Of a DNA stretch of 64,000 bases, positions 35,594 through 43,902 are shown in pieces. A program made the translations under genes and the position numbers. Position 1 is the first letter of the stretch. Each line of letters starts with the position of its first letter. The notes under the pieces were generated by a model, which was given only the letters and a program-made list of their open reading frames with translations, searched no databases and was not told the origin of the DNA. The stretch is from NCBI GenBank assembly GCA_045544455.1, contig JAZPYZ010000003.1:141036-205035 (forward strand), written 5' to 3'. Source of the stretch: JAZPYZ01 sp045544455 (GTDB lineage Bacteria; Bacillota; Clostridia; Oscillospirales; Acutalibacteraceae).

Positions 35594-36418
35594 ATGTTAA
35601 CCACCAACACCCTGGTCGAACACGAGCGTGACGGCGTGGTATACTACGCGTTTGAGTCGTTTGAACGATACGGATTTGTTCGCCACGGGTTTTCTACCCG
35701 GCTTGGCGGTGTGAGTGAACCGCCGTTTGATTCGATGAATTTAAGTTTCACACGCGGCGATGATCCGGCGCGTGTGCATGAAAATTTTCAGCGATTTTGC
35801 CGTGCGATCGGTGTCGATGCGGCGGATGTGGTGATCTCTCAACAAGAACACCACACCCATATCCGTAACGTCACCGCCGCCGATCGTGGCAGCGGTATCA
35901 CCCGAGATCGGTTATATGCCGATGTCGATGGTTTGTTGACCGATGAACCAAACGTCGTGCTATGCACACAATATGCCGACTGCGTACCGTTGTTCTTTTT
36001 AGATCCGGTCAAACATGTGGTCGGTGCATCTCATGCCGGTTGGCGCGGCACGGTGGCCGGTATCGGTGCCATCACGGTCGACCGCATGGTACAGGATTAC
36101 GGATGCCGTCGAGAGGATATTTTAGCCGGTATCGGCCCGTCGATCGGGCGTTGCTGCTTTGAAGTGGACGATCCGGTACACGAGGCGTTTTCGACGTTGG
36201 ATGTGTTTGACGACGGATGTGTCACCTGTCGTGGCGATAAATTTGATTTGGATTTATGGGAAGTCAACCGCCGCATTTTGCGTCAGGCGGGTGTTTTGGA
36301 CGAACACTTGACAGTCACCGATCTATGCACCCGTTGTCATCCGGACGTGTTTTGGTCACACCGCGTGACCGGTGCCGTGCGCGGCAGTTTAGCTGGTATG
36401 ATTTCACTCTCGGAATAA
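35594..36418 (+). CDS. pgeF: Peptidoglycan editing factor PgeF (YlmD/YfiH family)
   Basis: A 274-residue protein of the PgeF family (formerly multicopper polyphenol oxidase/laccase-like), which in E. coli removes wrong L-Ser residues from wall precursors. Zinc and active-site wording: RHGFSTRLGGVSEPP, QQEHHTHI, CTQYADCVPLFF, SHAGWRGTV and GIGPSIGRCCFEV. The ATG at 35594 follows AAAGGGG at the relA stop. A TTG at 35576 is in frame but its SD is poor. The next gene, dpaA, is separated by a strong hairpin. Confidence 0.9.
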   Translation: MLTTNTLVEHERDGVVYYAFESFERYGFVRHGFSTRLGGVSEPPFDSMNLSFTRGDDPARVHENFQRFCRAIGVDAADVVISQQEHHTHIRNVTAADRGSGITRDRLYADVDGLLTDEPNVVLCTQYADCVPLFFLDPVKHVVGASHAGWRGTVAGIGAITVDRMVQDYGCRREDILAGIGPSIGRCCFEVDDPVHEAFSTLDVFDDGCVTCRGDKFDLDLWEVNRRILRQAGVLDEHLTVTDLCTRCHPDVFWSHRVTGAVRGSLAGMISLSE

Positions 36419-36420
36419 TG

Positions 36421-36449
36421 CACCAAACAATCAAAACCCCCATAGGATA
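36421..36449 (+). promoter_or_regulatory. Candidate SigK promoter of dpaAB
   Basis: CACC, 16 bp, CATAGGATA, an exact fit to the Bacillus SigK consensus (mACm, 16, CATAnnnTA). The -10 lies within the 5' arm of the hairpin before dpaA. SigK is known to drive dipicolinate synthase in B. subtilis. Confidence 0.6.
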
Positions 36450-36479
36450 GAACGAGAATCTTCCTATGGGGGTTGTTTT
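36435..36479 (+). terminator. Hairpin with poly-U-like tail before dpaA (terminator and/or SD blocker)
   Basis: Perfect 13-bp stem AACCCCCATAGGA / TCCTATGGGGGTT, 14-nt loop, followed by GTTTT and then the dpaA ATG at 36480. The only SD-like sequence (GGGGG, 36468-36472) lies in the 3' arm. RNA starting upstream would form the hairpin; RNA starting at the SigK-like promoter would begin in the loop and could not. Confidence 0.75.
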
Positions 36480-37349
36480 ATGGACAACATAGAAACCTTT
36501 GCGGTTATCGGCGGTGATCTGCGTTCTTCGTATCTGGCGAAAGCGTTGGCCACCGACGGGTATAAGGTCATTACGGCAGGTTTCGATGCGACCGAACTGC
36601 CGGCCGGTGTTACCGGTTGTACCAACCCGACTCAAGCGGTAGCGTTAGCGGATTGTGTGGTGTTGCCGATGCCGGTCACGACCGACGGTGTTACCGTCAA
36701 TGCGCCGTTTTCGCGTTCTAAAATACGGTTAGATGCCGTACTAAACGAGATGCGTCCCACGCAAAAAGTGTTCGGTGGGGCGGTGTCGGCGACGTTGAGC
36801 GCCAATGCACAACAACGCGGCCTGGTGATATGGGACTATCTGTTGCGTGAAGAATTGGCAATCAAAAACGCCGTGTCGACGGCCGAAGGCGCGGTACAGT
36901 TGATGATGGAAGAATTGCCCACCACCGTACGGGATAGTCGCGTACTGATTACCGGTTACGGACGCATCGGCAAGGTGCTGGCACAGATGCTGTTGTTGCT
37001 TGGATGCCACGTGACGGTGGCGGCGCGCAAATTATCGGCGCTTTCATGGGCACAGACGATCGGTTGCTCGATTATGCCGATCGATCAACTTCGACACATG
37101 GGACGGTATGACGTGGTGTTCAACACCGTGCCGCATCTATTATTCGATAAAACGTTGCTCGAAACGATGGAGGCCGGCGTGTTGCTTATCGATTTAGCCT
37201 CGCGTCCGGGCGGAGTGGATTTTCAAGCGGCCGCGGATCTTGGTGTCAAAACCATTTGGGCGTTGTCGTTACCCGGCAAAGTGGCACCGCAAACCTCCGG
37301 TGAGATTATTCGGGACAGTATTTTACAGATGATACGTGAACAAGGTTAG
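36480..37349 (+). CDS. dpaA: Dipicolinate synthase subunit A
   Basis: A 289-residue oxidoreductase-like subunit that, with DpaB, makes dipicolinic acid for the spore core in the mother cell. The N-terminal segment FAVIGGDLRSSYLAKALA and a Rossmann motif ITGYGRIGKVLAQML (near residues 157-171) are visible, as are LIDLASRPGGVDF and WALSLPGKVAPQTSGEII, all typical of SpoVFA. It is followed 17 bp later by dpaB. It has a candidate SigK promoter and a hairpin over its SD. Confidence 0.95.
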   Translation: MDNIETFAVIGGDLRSSYLAKALATDGYKVITAGFDATELPAGVTGCTNPTQAVALADCVVLPMPVTTDGVTVNAPFSRSKIRLDAVLNEMRPTQKVFGGAVSATLSANAQQRGLVIWDYLLREELAIKNAVSTAEGAVQLMMEELPTTVRDSRVLITGYGRIGKVLAQMLLLLGCHVTVAARKLSALSWAQTIGCSIMPIDQLRHMGRYDVVFNTVPHLLFDKTLLETMEAGVLLIDLASRPGGVDFQAAADLGVKTIWALSLPGKVAPQTSGEIIRDSILQMIREQG

Positions 37350-37366
37350 CGAAAGGAGGGATGGCG

Positions 37367-37942
37367 ATGGAAACTTGGCGGATCGGGGTGGCGCTTGCCG
37401 GTTCATTTTGCACCTTTGACCGCGTGATCGGTGAAATCGAACGATTGGTGCAGATGGGACATGAGGTAACGCCGATCGTGTCGTTTCACACGGCGCAAAC
37501 CGATACCCGTTTTGGAAAAGCACAAGACATACTCGATCGGTTGGAACACATCACCGGCCGGCTACCGCTTCGCACGTTACCGCAGGTCGAGCCACTGGGA
37601 CCGAAAGATATGCTAGACGTCTTGGTGGTAGCGCCCTGTACCGGCACAACGCTCGGACGTCTGGCTAATGGGCTTAGCGATACGCCGGTGACCTTGGCGG
37701 TCAAATCCATGCTCAGGCGATCGCGTCCGATCGTACTTGCGGTATCGACTAACGATGCACTCGGCGCGTCGATGCGGAATATCGGTCAACTTAAAAATGT
37801 GAAACATCTTTATTTTGTACCGATGCGGCAGGACGATCCGGTTATGAAACCGAACTCTTTGGTAGCGGATTTTGAACAAATTTGGCCGACCACGCAGTGC
37901 GCGATGACCGGACAACAGATTCAACCGCTGTTTTTAGCATAA
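37367..37942 (+). CDS. dpaB: Dipicolinate synthase subunit B
   Basis: A 191-residue flavoprotein-fold subunit of dipicolinate synthase (SpoVFB). Family wording: GVALAGSFCTFDRVI, VTPIVSFHTAQTDTRFG, VVAPCTGTTLGRLANGLSDTPV and HLYFVPMRQDDP. The second ATG (37367) is chosen because AAGGAGG is 7 nt away; the first ATG (37361) abuts it. It ends the unit before a terminator. Together with dpaA it shows a spore-former. Confidence 0.95.
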   Translation: METWRIGVALAGSFCTFDRVIGEIERLVQMGHEVTPIVSFHTAQTDTRFGKAQDILDRLEHITGRLPLRTLPQVEPLGPKDMLDVLVVAPCTGTTLGRLANGLSDTPVTLAVKSMLRRSRPIVLAVSTNDALGASMRNIGQLKNVKHLYFVPMRQDDPVMKPNSLVADFEQIWPTTQCAMTGQQIQPLFLA

Positions 37943-37953
37943 ATTTATATTTC

Positions 37954-37988
37954 AAATGGGACGGAATTTGGTTTTCCGTCCCATTTTT
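37954..37988 (+). terminator. Terminator after dpaB
   Basis: AAATGGGACGGAA-TTTGGTT-TTCCGTCCCATTTTT, stem of 13 bp with T5. Confidence 0.87.
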
Positions 37989-37989
37989 G

Positions 37990-38018
37990 TTGCGTTGTGC
38001 CAAAAAATATGATATAGT
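37990..38018 (+). promoter_or_regulatory. Probable promoter of rpiB
   Basis: TTGCGT, 17 bp, TATAGT with TGA before the -10. It starts right after the dpaB terminator. Confidence 0.65.
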
Positions 38019-38053
38019 AAATTAAATATAACAAATAAAAGGAGATTTATCCT

Positions 38054-38506
38054 ATGATTGCGATTGCGAACGACCATTCGGCCCTGGCGGTAAAAGCGGA
38101 AATTCTGTCCATGTTGGACAAGATGGGGTTGGCGTACCGTGATTTCGGTACCACCACCGACGATAGTTGTGATTATCCGGTATATGCGGCACGCGCGGCC
38201 AAGGCGGTGGCTTCGGGTGAATGTGATCGCGGTATTGTGATCTGCGGAACGGGCATTGGTATTTCAATCGCCGCCAATAAAGTGAAAGGGGTTCGTTGTG
38301 CGTTGTGTAACGAACCGTTGTCGGCGCAACTCACCCGTGAACATAACGACGCCAACATGGTGGCGGTAGGGGCGCGCGTAACCGGCGCGGAACTTGCGAA
38401 AGAGATCGTACGGGTGTTTTTGGAAACCCCGTTTAGCGGAGATGCCAGACACGTGCGCCGTATCGGTATGCTTACGGCACTCGAAAACGGAGAGGATCTG
38501 GAATGA
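38054..38506 (+). CDS. rpiB: Ribose-5-phosphate isomerase B
   Basis: A 150-residue RpiB/LacAB sugar-phosphate isomerase that interconverts ribose-5- and ribulose-5-phosphate. Motifs: IANDHSALAVKAEI, DYPVYAARAAKAV, GIVICGTGIGISIAANKVKGVRCA with the catalytic Cys, and REHNDANMVAVGARV. AAAGGAG lies about 9 nt upstream. Its stop overlaps the next gene's start by four bases. It begins a four-gene unit with a membrane protein, cwlD and radA. Confidence 0.94.
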   Translation: MIAIANDHSALAVKAEILSMLDKMGLAYRDFGTTTDDSCDYPVYAARAAKAVASGECDRGIVICGTGIGISIAANKVKGVRCALCNEPLSAQLTREHNDANMVAVGARVTGAELAKEIVRVFLETPFSGDARHVRRIGMLTALENGEDLE

Positions 38507-39252
38507 TGGCGAAAACACAAACGGAACACGCTCCCGTCAGCGACGTCGGTTTGGCGCTGAAGGCGTATGGCATGACGGTGGTAGCCGCCATCATGGGCTT
38601 GATCGTGTATATTTCGTTTACCCTGTTATTCAACGGGTTAGGCACCAAATCCATCGGATACAACTTGTATGAGAAAAACGAGGACGGTTCGTTGACCTTG
38701 TTGGAAACGTATTACTATCAAGAAGGGGAAGGCCCCACACCGGACATCGAACTGGAAGAGAATCAAACGTATGTGATCTTCCGTTCGCCGTTGGAAGGCG
38801 GGAAACTGCTGGCTTTTCGTGTGTTGACGCAACTGGTAATGGCGATATTGCTGTGGTTGTTCCCGTTTAACTTGTTACGCGATCGCGGAGAAAAGGACCG
38901 CACCCTGGTGGTGGCCGGATGCCGCGAACCCGATACCAAACGTGGATTGCGTGTCGGCCTGATGACGATCCTTCCGTCGCTGGTAATGTATGCGGTGTGG
39001 GTGATCGCGCAAGCAGTATCGGAACCGTCTTCCACGCTGTTTTTCGCCTTTAGAGTGGCGAATTTGGCGTTCGATCCGCTGATTCTTTGGATGATGCCGG
39101 ACGCAACACGGGTGTCTTGGTGGGGCGAAATCGTGTGTCTGTTACTGATTTTGACGGTGCCAGCCTGCACCCACTTGGCGTATACCATGGGGTATCGCAA
39201 CGTTCACCCGATTCAAAGCGTGATATATCCCAACAAAAAAGCCAAACGATAA
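38503..39252 (+). CDS. Unknown multi-spanning membrane protein
   Basis: A 249-residue protein not recognised. It has about five membrane helices (near residues 23-45, 103-125, 147-168, 182-200 and 213-233), an extracytoplasmic loop of some 55 residues rich in Glu and Tyr after helix 1 (LLETYYYQEGEGPTPDIELEE), and a basic C-terminus (PNKKAKR). It overlaps rpiB by four bases, suggesting translational coupling. cwlD follows, so a sporulation or envelope role is conceivable but not shown. An ATG at 38506 is an equal alternative start. Confidence 0.75.
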   Translation: MMAKTQTEHAPVSDVGLALKAYGMTVVAAIMGLIVYISFTLLFNGLGTKSIGYNLYEKNEDGSLTLLETYYYQEGEGPTPDIELEENQTYVIFRSPLEGGKLLAFRVLTQLVMAILLWLFPFNLLRDRGEKDRTLVVAGCREPDTKRGLRVGLMTILPSLVMYAVWVIAQAVSEPSSTLFFAFRVANLAFDPLILWMMPDATRVSWWGEIVCLLLILTVPACTHLAYTMGYRNVHPIQSVIYPNKKAKR

Positions 39253-39264
39253 TTCATACCTCGG

Positions 39265-39294
39265 CACCCATTCTCATACCCATGAGAATGGGTG
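39265..39294 (+). other. Perfect hairpin covering the ribosome site of cwlD
   Basis: CACCCATTCTCAT-ACCC-ATGAGAATGGGTG, a 13-bp perfect stem with a 4-nt loop, ending 6 nt before the cwlD ATG. The only SD-like bases (GGGTG) are in the 3' arm. There is no U-tract, so it is not a terminator; a translational block on read-through RNA is possible. Confidence 0.7.
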
Positions 39295-39300
39295 ATCAAC

Positions 39301-39987
39301 ATGAAACGAGGGAAACAACAAATCGTCTTAGCGGCGGTGCTGGCGGTAACGGTCGGTATAGTGGCGTTGGTTCCAATCAACCTTCGTACCGCCTCGACCG
39401 ATTCGGCGCCCGATCCGTTTATTCTCATTGATCCGGGACACGGCGGTGCGGATGGCGGGGCCGTAGCGCCCGACGGCACGATGGAAAAAGAGATCAATCT
39501 GTCGATTGCGTTGCCGTTGCGCGATATATTGCGTGTGTTTGGACATACGGTGCAGATGACGCGCGATGCCGACGTTTCGATCCACGATCCGTCGGTGACC
39601 ACGATCAAACAACAAAAGGTCAGCGATATGCATAACCGCCTGGCTTTATATGAACAGGCAATGCTCACCATCGGCATTCATCAAAACTTTTACCCTGTCG
39701 CGAAATACAGCGGCACGCAATTGTTTTATGGGACGGCACATCCGGCAAGTCGAGCGGTGGCCGAAACAGTGCGACAAACGGTGGTGTCGGCATTGCAACC
39801 GAACAATACCCGCGAACTTAAAGCGGGAACCGATATCTTTTTATTAGAAAAAACGACTCGTCCTGCGATGTTTGTGGAATGTGGATTTTTATCCAACCCG
39901 GAAGAATTTGGACGGTTGAAACAAGAACAATATCAGTGTACCATGGCCTTGTCAATCGCAGTTGGTGTCATGCAGTACGAGCAGTAG
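39301..39987 (+). CDS. cwlD: N-acetylmuramoyl-L-alanine amidase CwlD (spore cortex)
   Basis: A 228-residue Amidase_3 enzyme with one N-terminal signal anchor (KRGKQQIVLAAVLAVTVGIVAL). Zinc and catalytic residues are seen in ILIDPGHGGADGG, MEKEINLSIA, LTIGIHQNF and FVECGFLSNPEE. CwlD removes peptides to allow muramic-delta-lactam formation in spore cortex, needed for germination. Assignment as CwlD rather than another amidase rests on its size, single domain and sporulation context. The ATG at 39301 has no free SD because of the preceding hairpin; GTG at 39292 is the alternative. Confidence 0.88.
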   Translation: MKRGKQQIVLAAVLAVTVGIVALVPINLRTASTDSAPDPFILIDPGHGGADGGAVAPDGTMEKEINLSIALPLRDILRVFGHTVQMTRDADVSIHDPSVTTIKQQKVSDMHNRLALYEQAMLTIGIHQNFYPVAKYSGTQLFYGTAHPASRAVAETVRQTVVSALQPNNTRELKAGTDIFLLEKTTRPAMFVECGFLSNPEEFGRLKQEQYQCTMALSIAVGVMQYEQ

Positions 39988-39999
39988 AGGAGTGCCGAT

Positions 40000-41370
40000 A
40001 TGGCAGGGAAAGACAAAACGGTGTTTATATGTGCCGAATGTGGGTACGAAGCGGCCAGATGGAGTGGGCAGTGCCCGTCCTGTGGCAGTTGGAACACGCT
40101 TAACGAGGAGATTCGTCGAGTGAGCAAATCGACGTATGCCGTTTCTGCCGGCAGTTCCACCGTGCGCGCGGCCAAACCCCACAAAATCGGCGACATTGAT
40201 CCGAAAAACGAAACGCGATATCCGACCGGGCTCAAAGAGCTGGACCGCGTGCTCGGCGGCGGTATTGTGCGCGGTGGCTTGATGTTGATCGGTGGCGATC
40301 CCGGCATCGGTAAATCCACGTTATTGTTGCAAATCTGCGGTTTCTTGGCGCAATCGATGCAGGTATTATACGTATCGGGCGAAGAATCCGCCCGTCAGAT
40401 CAAACTGCGCGCCGATCGGCTCGGTGTGCAGGGGGATCAATTATCGGTGTTGTGTGAAACCGATGTCGAAACCATCATCGAAACCATGCACCAGGAAAAA
40501 CCCGATCTGATGATCATCGATTCGATCCAAACGATGAATTTTGCACAAGTATCTTCGTCGCCCGGTAGCGTAACGCAGGTGCGCGAAAGTACCAACATGA
40601 TCATGCGTGCGGCCAAAGCGGTCGATCTACCGGTCTTTATTGTCGGACACGTCAATAAAGACGGCGCTATCGCCGGCCCGAAAGTGATGGAACATATCGT
40701 CGATTGCGTGATGTATTTTGAGGGCGATCGGCATACCAGTTATCGTATTTTGCGGTGCATCAAAAACCGGTACGGCGCCACCAACGAGATCGGCGTGTTC
40801 GAAATGCGCGATAGCGGTTTGTGCGAGGTCGAAAACCCGTCGCTTATGTTATTGTCCGGCCGGCCGCTGAACGTCAGCGGCACCTGTGTGGCGTGTACGA
40901 TGGAAGGATCGCGCCCGATTTTGGCCGAAGTGCAAGGCTTGATTTCGCCTACCGGGTTCGGCAATCCGCGTCGGATGTCGACCGGGTTTGATTATAACCG
41001 CCTGTCGTTATTGCTCGCGGTACTCGAAAAGCGCGCCGGCTATTTCTTTTCCAACCTCGACGCGTATTTAAACGTTATCGGCGGTTTGCGGTTGGACGAG
41101 CCTGCGGCGGATCTGCCGGTGGCGCTGGCATTGGTGTCGAGTTTGAAAGATACCCCCGTAGCAGAAGGGGTTGCGGCTTTTGGGGAGATCGGTTTAGCCG
41201 GTGAAATTCGGGCGGTATCGGCGGCCGAACAACGGGTTGCCGAGGCGGCACGGTTGGGATTTTCGAAAATCCTGATCCCGTATCACAATCTTACATCCAT
41301 CACCGCGCGTACCGATATCGAAGTGGTGGGAGTTCGCACGGTTCGTGATGCTTACGAAGCCATTTCATAA
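40000..41370 (+). CDS. radA: DNA repair protein RadA (Sms)
   Basis: A 456-residue RecA-related branch-migration ATPase. The N-terminal zinc finger has C11, C14, C25 and C28. Walker A is GGDPGIGKSTLL and the RadA-specific motif reads KNRYG (usual KNRFG). The C-terminal Lon-like domain is present (DLPVALALVSSL, GEIGLAGEIRAV). Length is typical. GAGGAG-type SD precedes the ATG 13 bp after the cwlD stop. Confidence 0.95.
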   Translation: MAGKDKTVFICAECGYEAARWSGQCPSCGSWNTLNEEIRRVSKSTYAVSAGSSTVRAAKPHKIGDIDPKNETRYPTGLKELDRVLGGGIVRGGLMLIGGDPGIGKSTLLLQICGFLAQSMQVLYVSGEESARQIKLRADRLGVQGDQLSVLCETDVETIIETMHQEKPDLMIIDSIQTMNFAQVSSSPGSVTQVRESTNMIMRAAKAVDLPVFIVGHVNKDGAIAGPKVMEHIVDCVMYFEGDRHTSYRILRCIKNRYGATNEIGVFEMRDSGLCEVENPSLMLLSGRPLNVSGTCVACTMEGSRPILAEVQGLISPTGFGNPRRMSTGFDYNRLSLLLAVLEKRAGYFFSNLDAYLNVIGGLRLDEPAADLPVALALVSSLKDTPVAEGVAAFGEIGLAGEIRAVSAAEQRVAEAARLGFSKILIPYHNLTSITARTDIEVVGVRTVRDAYEAIS

Positions 41371-41391
41371 ATCACAGTATTGATACAATTA

Positions 41392-41420
41392 TTGACACGA
41401 ACCGATCGTTGATATACAAT
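41392..41420 (+). promoter_or_regulatory. Probable promoter of yfbR
   Basis: TTGACA, 17 bp, TACAAT. The SD AAGGAG starts only 3 bp after the -10, so the leader would be very short (about 11 nt). Confidence 0.7.
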
Positions 41421-41437
41421 ACGAAGGAGTTTGTTAT

Positions 41438-42019
41438 ATGAAACATTGCCGTTTTTACGCGATGTTGTCGCGTATGAAATATATTTTGCGTTGGTCGTTG
41501 ATGCGTAACACCCGTAGCGAGAATGTGTGCGAACATTCTTACGACGTGGCGGTGATTGCGCATGCGCTGGCGCTCATGACCAATCGCCGTTTTAACGGGA
41601 CGGTGGATGTTGGCCGATGTGTGTCGATGGCGTTATACCACGACGCGCCGGAAATTTTGACCGGCGATCTGCCGACACCGGTTAAATATTACAACCAATC
41701 CATCCGGGACGCTTATCAACAAGTGGAAGATATTTCCGCTAATGAGTTGTTGCGTCTGCTTCCGGAGGATCTGCGCGAGGATTATCGGCCGCTTTTACTG
41801 ACCGATGAAACCGCGATCGAGTATCGATTGGTTAAAGCGGCGGACAAGATTTCGGCATTGATCAAATGCGTAGAGGAAGTCAAGGCCGGTAATGCGGAAT
41901 TTTCCAAAGCGCGTGAGTCGACCGAGGCGGCGATCAAACGGATGAATCTGCCGGCGGCAGACTGTTTCTTGCAGGAATGTTTGCCTGCGTTCTCATTGAC
42001 TTTGGACGAACAAAAATAA
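41438..42019 (+). CDS. yfbR: 5'-deoxynucleotidase, YfbR-like HD hydrolase
   Basis: A 193-residue HD-domain phosphohydrolase that dephosphorylates deoxyribonucleoside 5'-monophosphates. Metal site: RSENVCEHSYDVAVIAH, ALYHDAPEILTGDLPTPVKY, and a distal D in VKAADKISALIKC. These match YfbR (R18, H33, H68, D69, D137 in E. coli). AAGGAG precedes the ATG. Its gene is followed at 43 bp by a large surface protein with no evident separate promoter. Confidence 0.9.
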   Translation: MKHCRFYAMLSRMKYILRWSLMRNTRSENVCEHSYDVAVIAHALALMTNRRFNGTVDVGRCVSMALYHDAPEILTGDLPTPVKYYNQSIRDAYQQVEDISANELLRLLPEDLREDYRPLLLTDETAIEYRLVKAADKISALIKCVEEVKAGNAEFSKARESTEAAIKRMNLPAADCFLQECLPAFSLTLDEQK

Positions 42020-42062
42020 ACGTGACCGATTGTGGATGAAACAGAAGAGAGGTTATACGAAC

Positions 42063-43886
42063 ATGAAAAAAATGTTGGCACTTGTGCTAAGTGTGGTGTT
42101 GCTGTTTGGCTTGTTGCCGATGGCCATACCGGTTACCGCCGAGTTATCGGTCGATTTTAAAACCGCCACTTGGAACGACGGTAATCTTACGCTCGCGTGG
42201 AATCAGACCGAGACGACGGGATACGCCGTTTCAAAAGTGCGTTTGAACGGTACGCAAGAGATGAGTATACAGAGCAATACCGGACGTTTATCGATCAACG
42301 CTTCGGATTTTCGTCCGGGCCAAACGGCAGAGGTCGGGTTTGTGGCAGATGGTACGCAAACGATCGAATGGGTGGCCGTGCCGACGGTTTCGTTCTCGGT
42401 CAAAACCGGATTGGATGCGTACAAATCGGATAACTATATCCACATTCAAGCGGAAGACCAGTTTGGTAATGCGCTGCCGGCCGGCACCCGCGTGACCATC
42501 ACATTGGATGACGGCGTTCAAAAGGTGCCGCTGACCAAATTGTTAGACGATAACGGCGCGGCGATTGCCGACGTGCGCAACTTTGTCAATTTTATCGATG
42601 CGACCATTTCGGTAGAGGAAGCCACCGTTGGGAATATCACGTATCTTACGTCGTCGGTCAAAGTGGATATGACGGCGAAGGATTTGACGGTTCAGACCAA
42701 AATGACCTTGTCGAGCGTTTCCGGCAAGGTCGCGGCGACGGTCGTTGACGAAAGCGGCGCTCCGTTGGACGGCGTTCCGGTCGTATTGGATTTCGGTTCC
42801 AATTCGGGTTACAAGACGGTTGTTACCGATGCGAACGGTGTTGCCTTGTTCGATATCGATGCCGCCTCGACCATGAAGATTGTTTGCCGTGTAGGCGATT
42901 GGATGGAAGGTCACGTAACGTATAAAGGTTGCACGGCGACCTTTGCGCCGGCCACCTCATCGTCTACCTCGTCGACTACCACGACCACAACCGACGAAAC
43001 CGATGAGGGTTCCACAACCAAGACAACGGCTTCCACCACCGAAGGGTTTGGGTTGATTACCGGTGTCGGTACCACCATGCATCCGTCCGGTTACGAGGGG
43101 TATATCGCGGTGGACGCGTTGTTTGACACCGGGGTGTTGGATGCTTTCGGGTTAAGTGAACAAGATTTCCGCAATCGTGCGCAACTGTTATTGAAAGAAG
43201 ACGAGTATGAGGATTTGTTGGAAGACGATGCCATGCTCATGTTGTCGATTCGGTATTCCGATGCCAAGATTACCAAAGAACAGATTCGCAAATCGATCAA
43301 ATCGAACAAGGATTTGTCGGCGTTTAAAGACGAGCAAATCTCGGTCGTTACGGCGGTGTTGAGCGCTCAGTTGTTAAAATCCAGTGGGGAAGTTATTCCG
43401 TTGGAACTGGAAGATTCGGAATACCTTGTGCGGTTGCCGATCCCGGCTTCGATGCAAAGTGCGCGTGCCATTGCGGTGGCGCAATGTTTGGAGGACGGTA
43501 TCACCAAATCGATCGTGACCTCGATGGAAGACGGCTATTTCGAATTCCCCACCGATAACTTGGTGGAATTGGTTGTGCTCGGTTTTTCGGCCGAAGCAGC
43601 ACCGAAGAAGGATACCAATCCGTTGACTGTTGTGTTTACCATCTTGGGTGTTTTGTTGGTGTTGGGTGCCGGCGCGATCGTGTATTTCGCCGCATTCCAC
43701 AAATCGCAACAACAAGAGGAAGATGGCGTAACCGATTTATATTCGGATGATCCCGAAACAGCCGAACAAGAAGACGAAGGGGACATCGTAGTAGCGCCTA
43801 TGGAAGATGAAGGCGACCTGCCGCCGGTTCAGTATGATCTGTTTGAAGAAGACATTGTTCTTCCGGACCTGTCGGACGATCAATAA
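42063..43886 (+). CDS. Unknown surface protein: signal peptide, Ig-like region, C-terminal anchor, acidic tail
   Basis: A 607-residue protein not recognised as a named family. Residues 1-27 are a signal peptide (LALVLSVVLLFGLLPMAIPVTA). Residues about 30-295 read as two or three beta-sandwich modules, the third resembling bacterial Ig-like/carboxypeptidase-regulatory folds (VVDESGAPLDGVPVVLDF, VTDANGVALFDI). A Ser/Thr-rich linker follows (SSSTSSTTTTTT). A second globular region (about 330-520) is soluble and acidic. A membrane helix (LTVVFTILGVLLVLGAGAIVYF) and a tail of about 60 very acidic residues end it. The tail is probably cytoplasmic. A co-transcribed LUD protein follows at 16 bp. Confidence 0.75.
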   Translation: MKKMLALVLSVVLLFGLLPMAIPVTAELSVDFKTATWNDGNLTLAWNQTETTGYAVSKVRLNGTQEMSIQSNTGRLSINASDFRPGQTAEVGFVADGTQTIEWVAVPTVSFSVKTGLDAYKSDNYIHIQAEDQFGNALPAGTRVTITLDDGVQKVPLTKLLDDNGAAIADVRNFVNFIDATISVEEATVGNITYLTSSVKVDMTAKDLTVQTKMTLSSVSGKVAATVVDESGAPLDGVPVVLDFGSNSGYKTVVTDANGVALFDIDAASTMKIVCRVGDWMEGHVTYKGCTATFAPATSSSTSSTTTTTTDETDEGSTTKTTASTTEGFGLITGVGTTMHPSGYEGYIAVDALFDTGVLDAFGLSEQDFRNRAQLLLKEDEYEDLLEDDAMLMLSIRYSDAKITKEQIRKSIKSNKDLSAFKDEQISVVTAVLSAQLLKSSGEVIPLELEDSEYLVRLPIPASMQSARAIAVAQCLEDGITKSIVTSMEDGYFEFPTDNLVELVVLGFSAEAAPKKDTNPLTVVFTILGVLLVLGAGAIVYFAAFHKSQQQEEDGVTDLYSDDPETAEQEDEGDIVVAPMEDEGDLPPVQYDLFEEDIVLPDLSDDQ

Positions 43887-43902
43887 GTAAGGGTGTTATC
43901 AC

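Noticed and set aside
39245..39285. A SigE or SigG promoter before cwlD
   Set aside because: CATACCTC and CATACCCA share only part of the SigE -10, and no -35 was found at the right distance; SigG fit is worse.
42957..43060. The Thr-rich stretches (also in the CapA-like protein and the lipoprotein) as tandem DNA repeats
   Set aside because: The codons vary (ACC, ACG, ACA, TCG, TCC), so these are low-complexity protein linkers and not a DNA repeat array.
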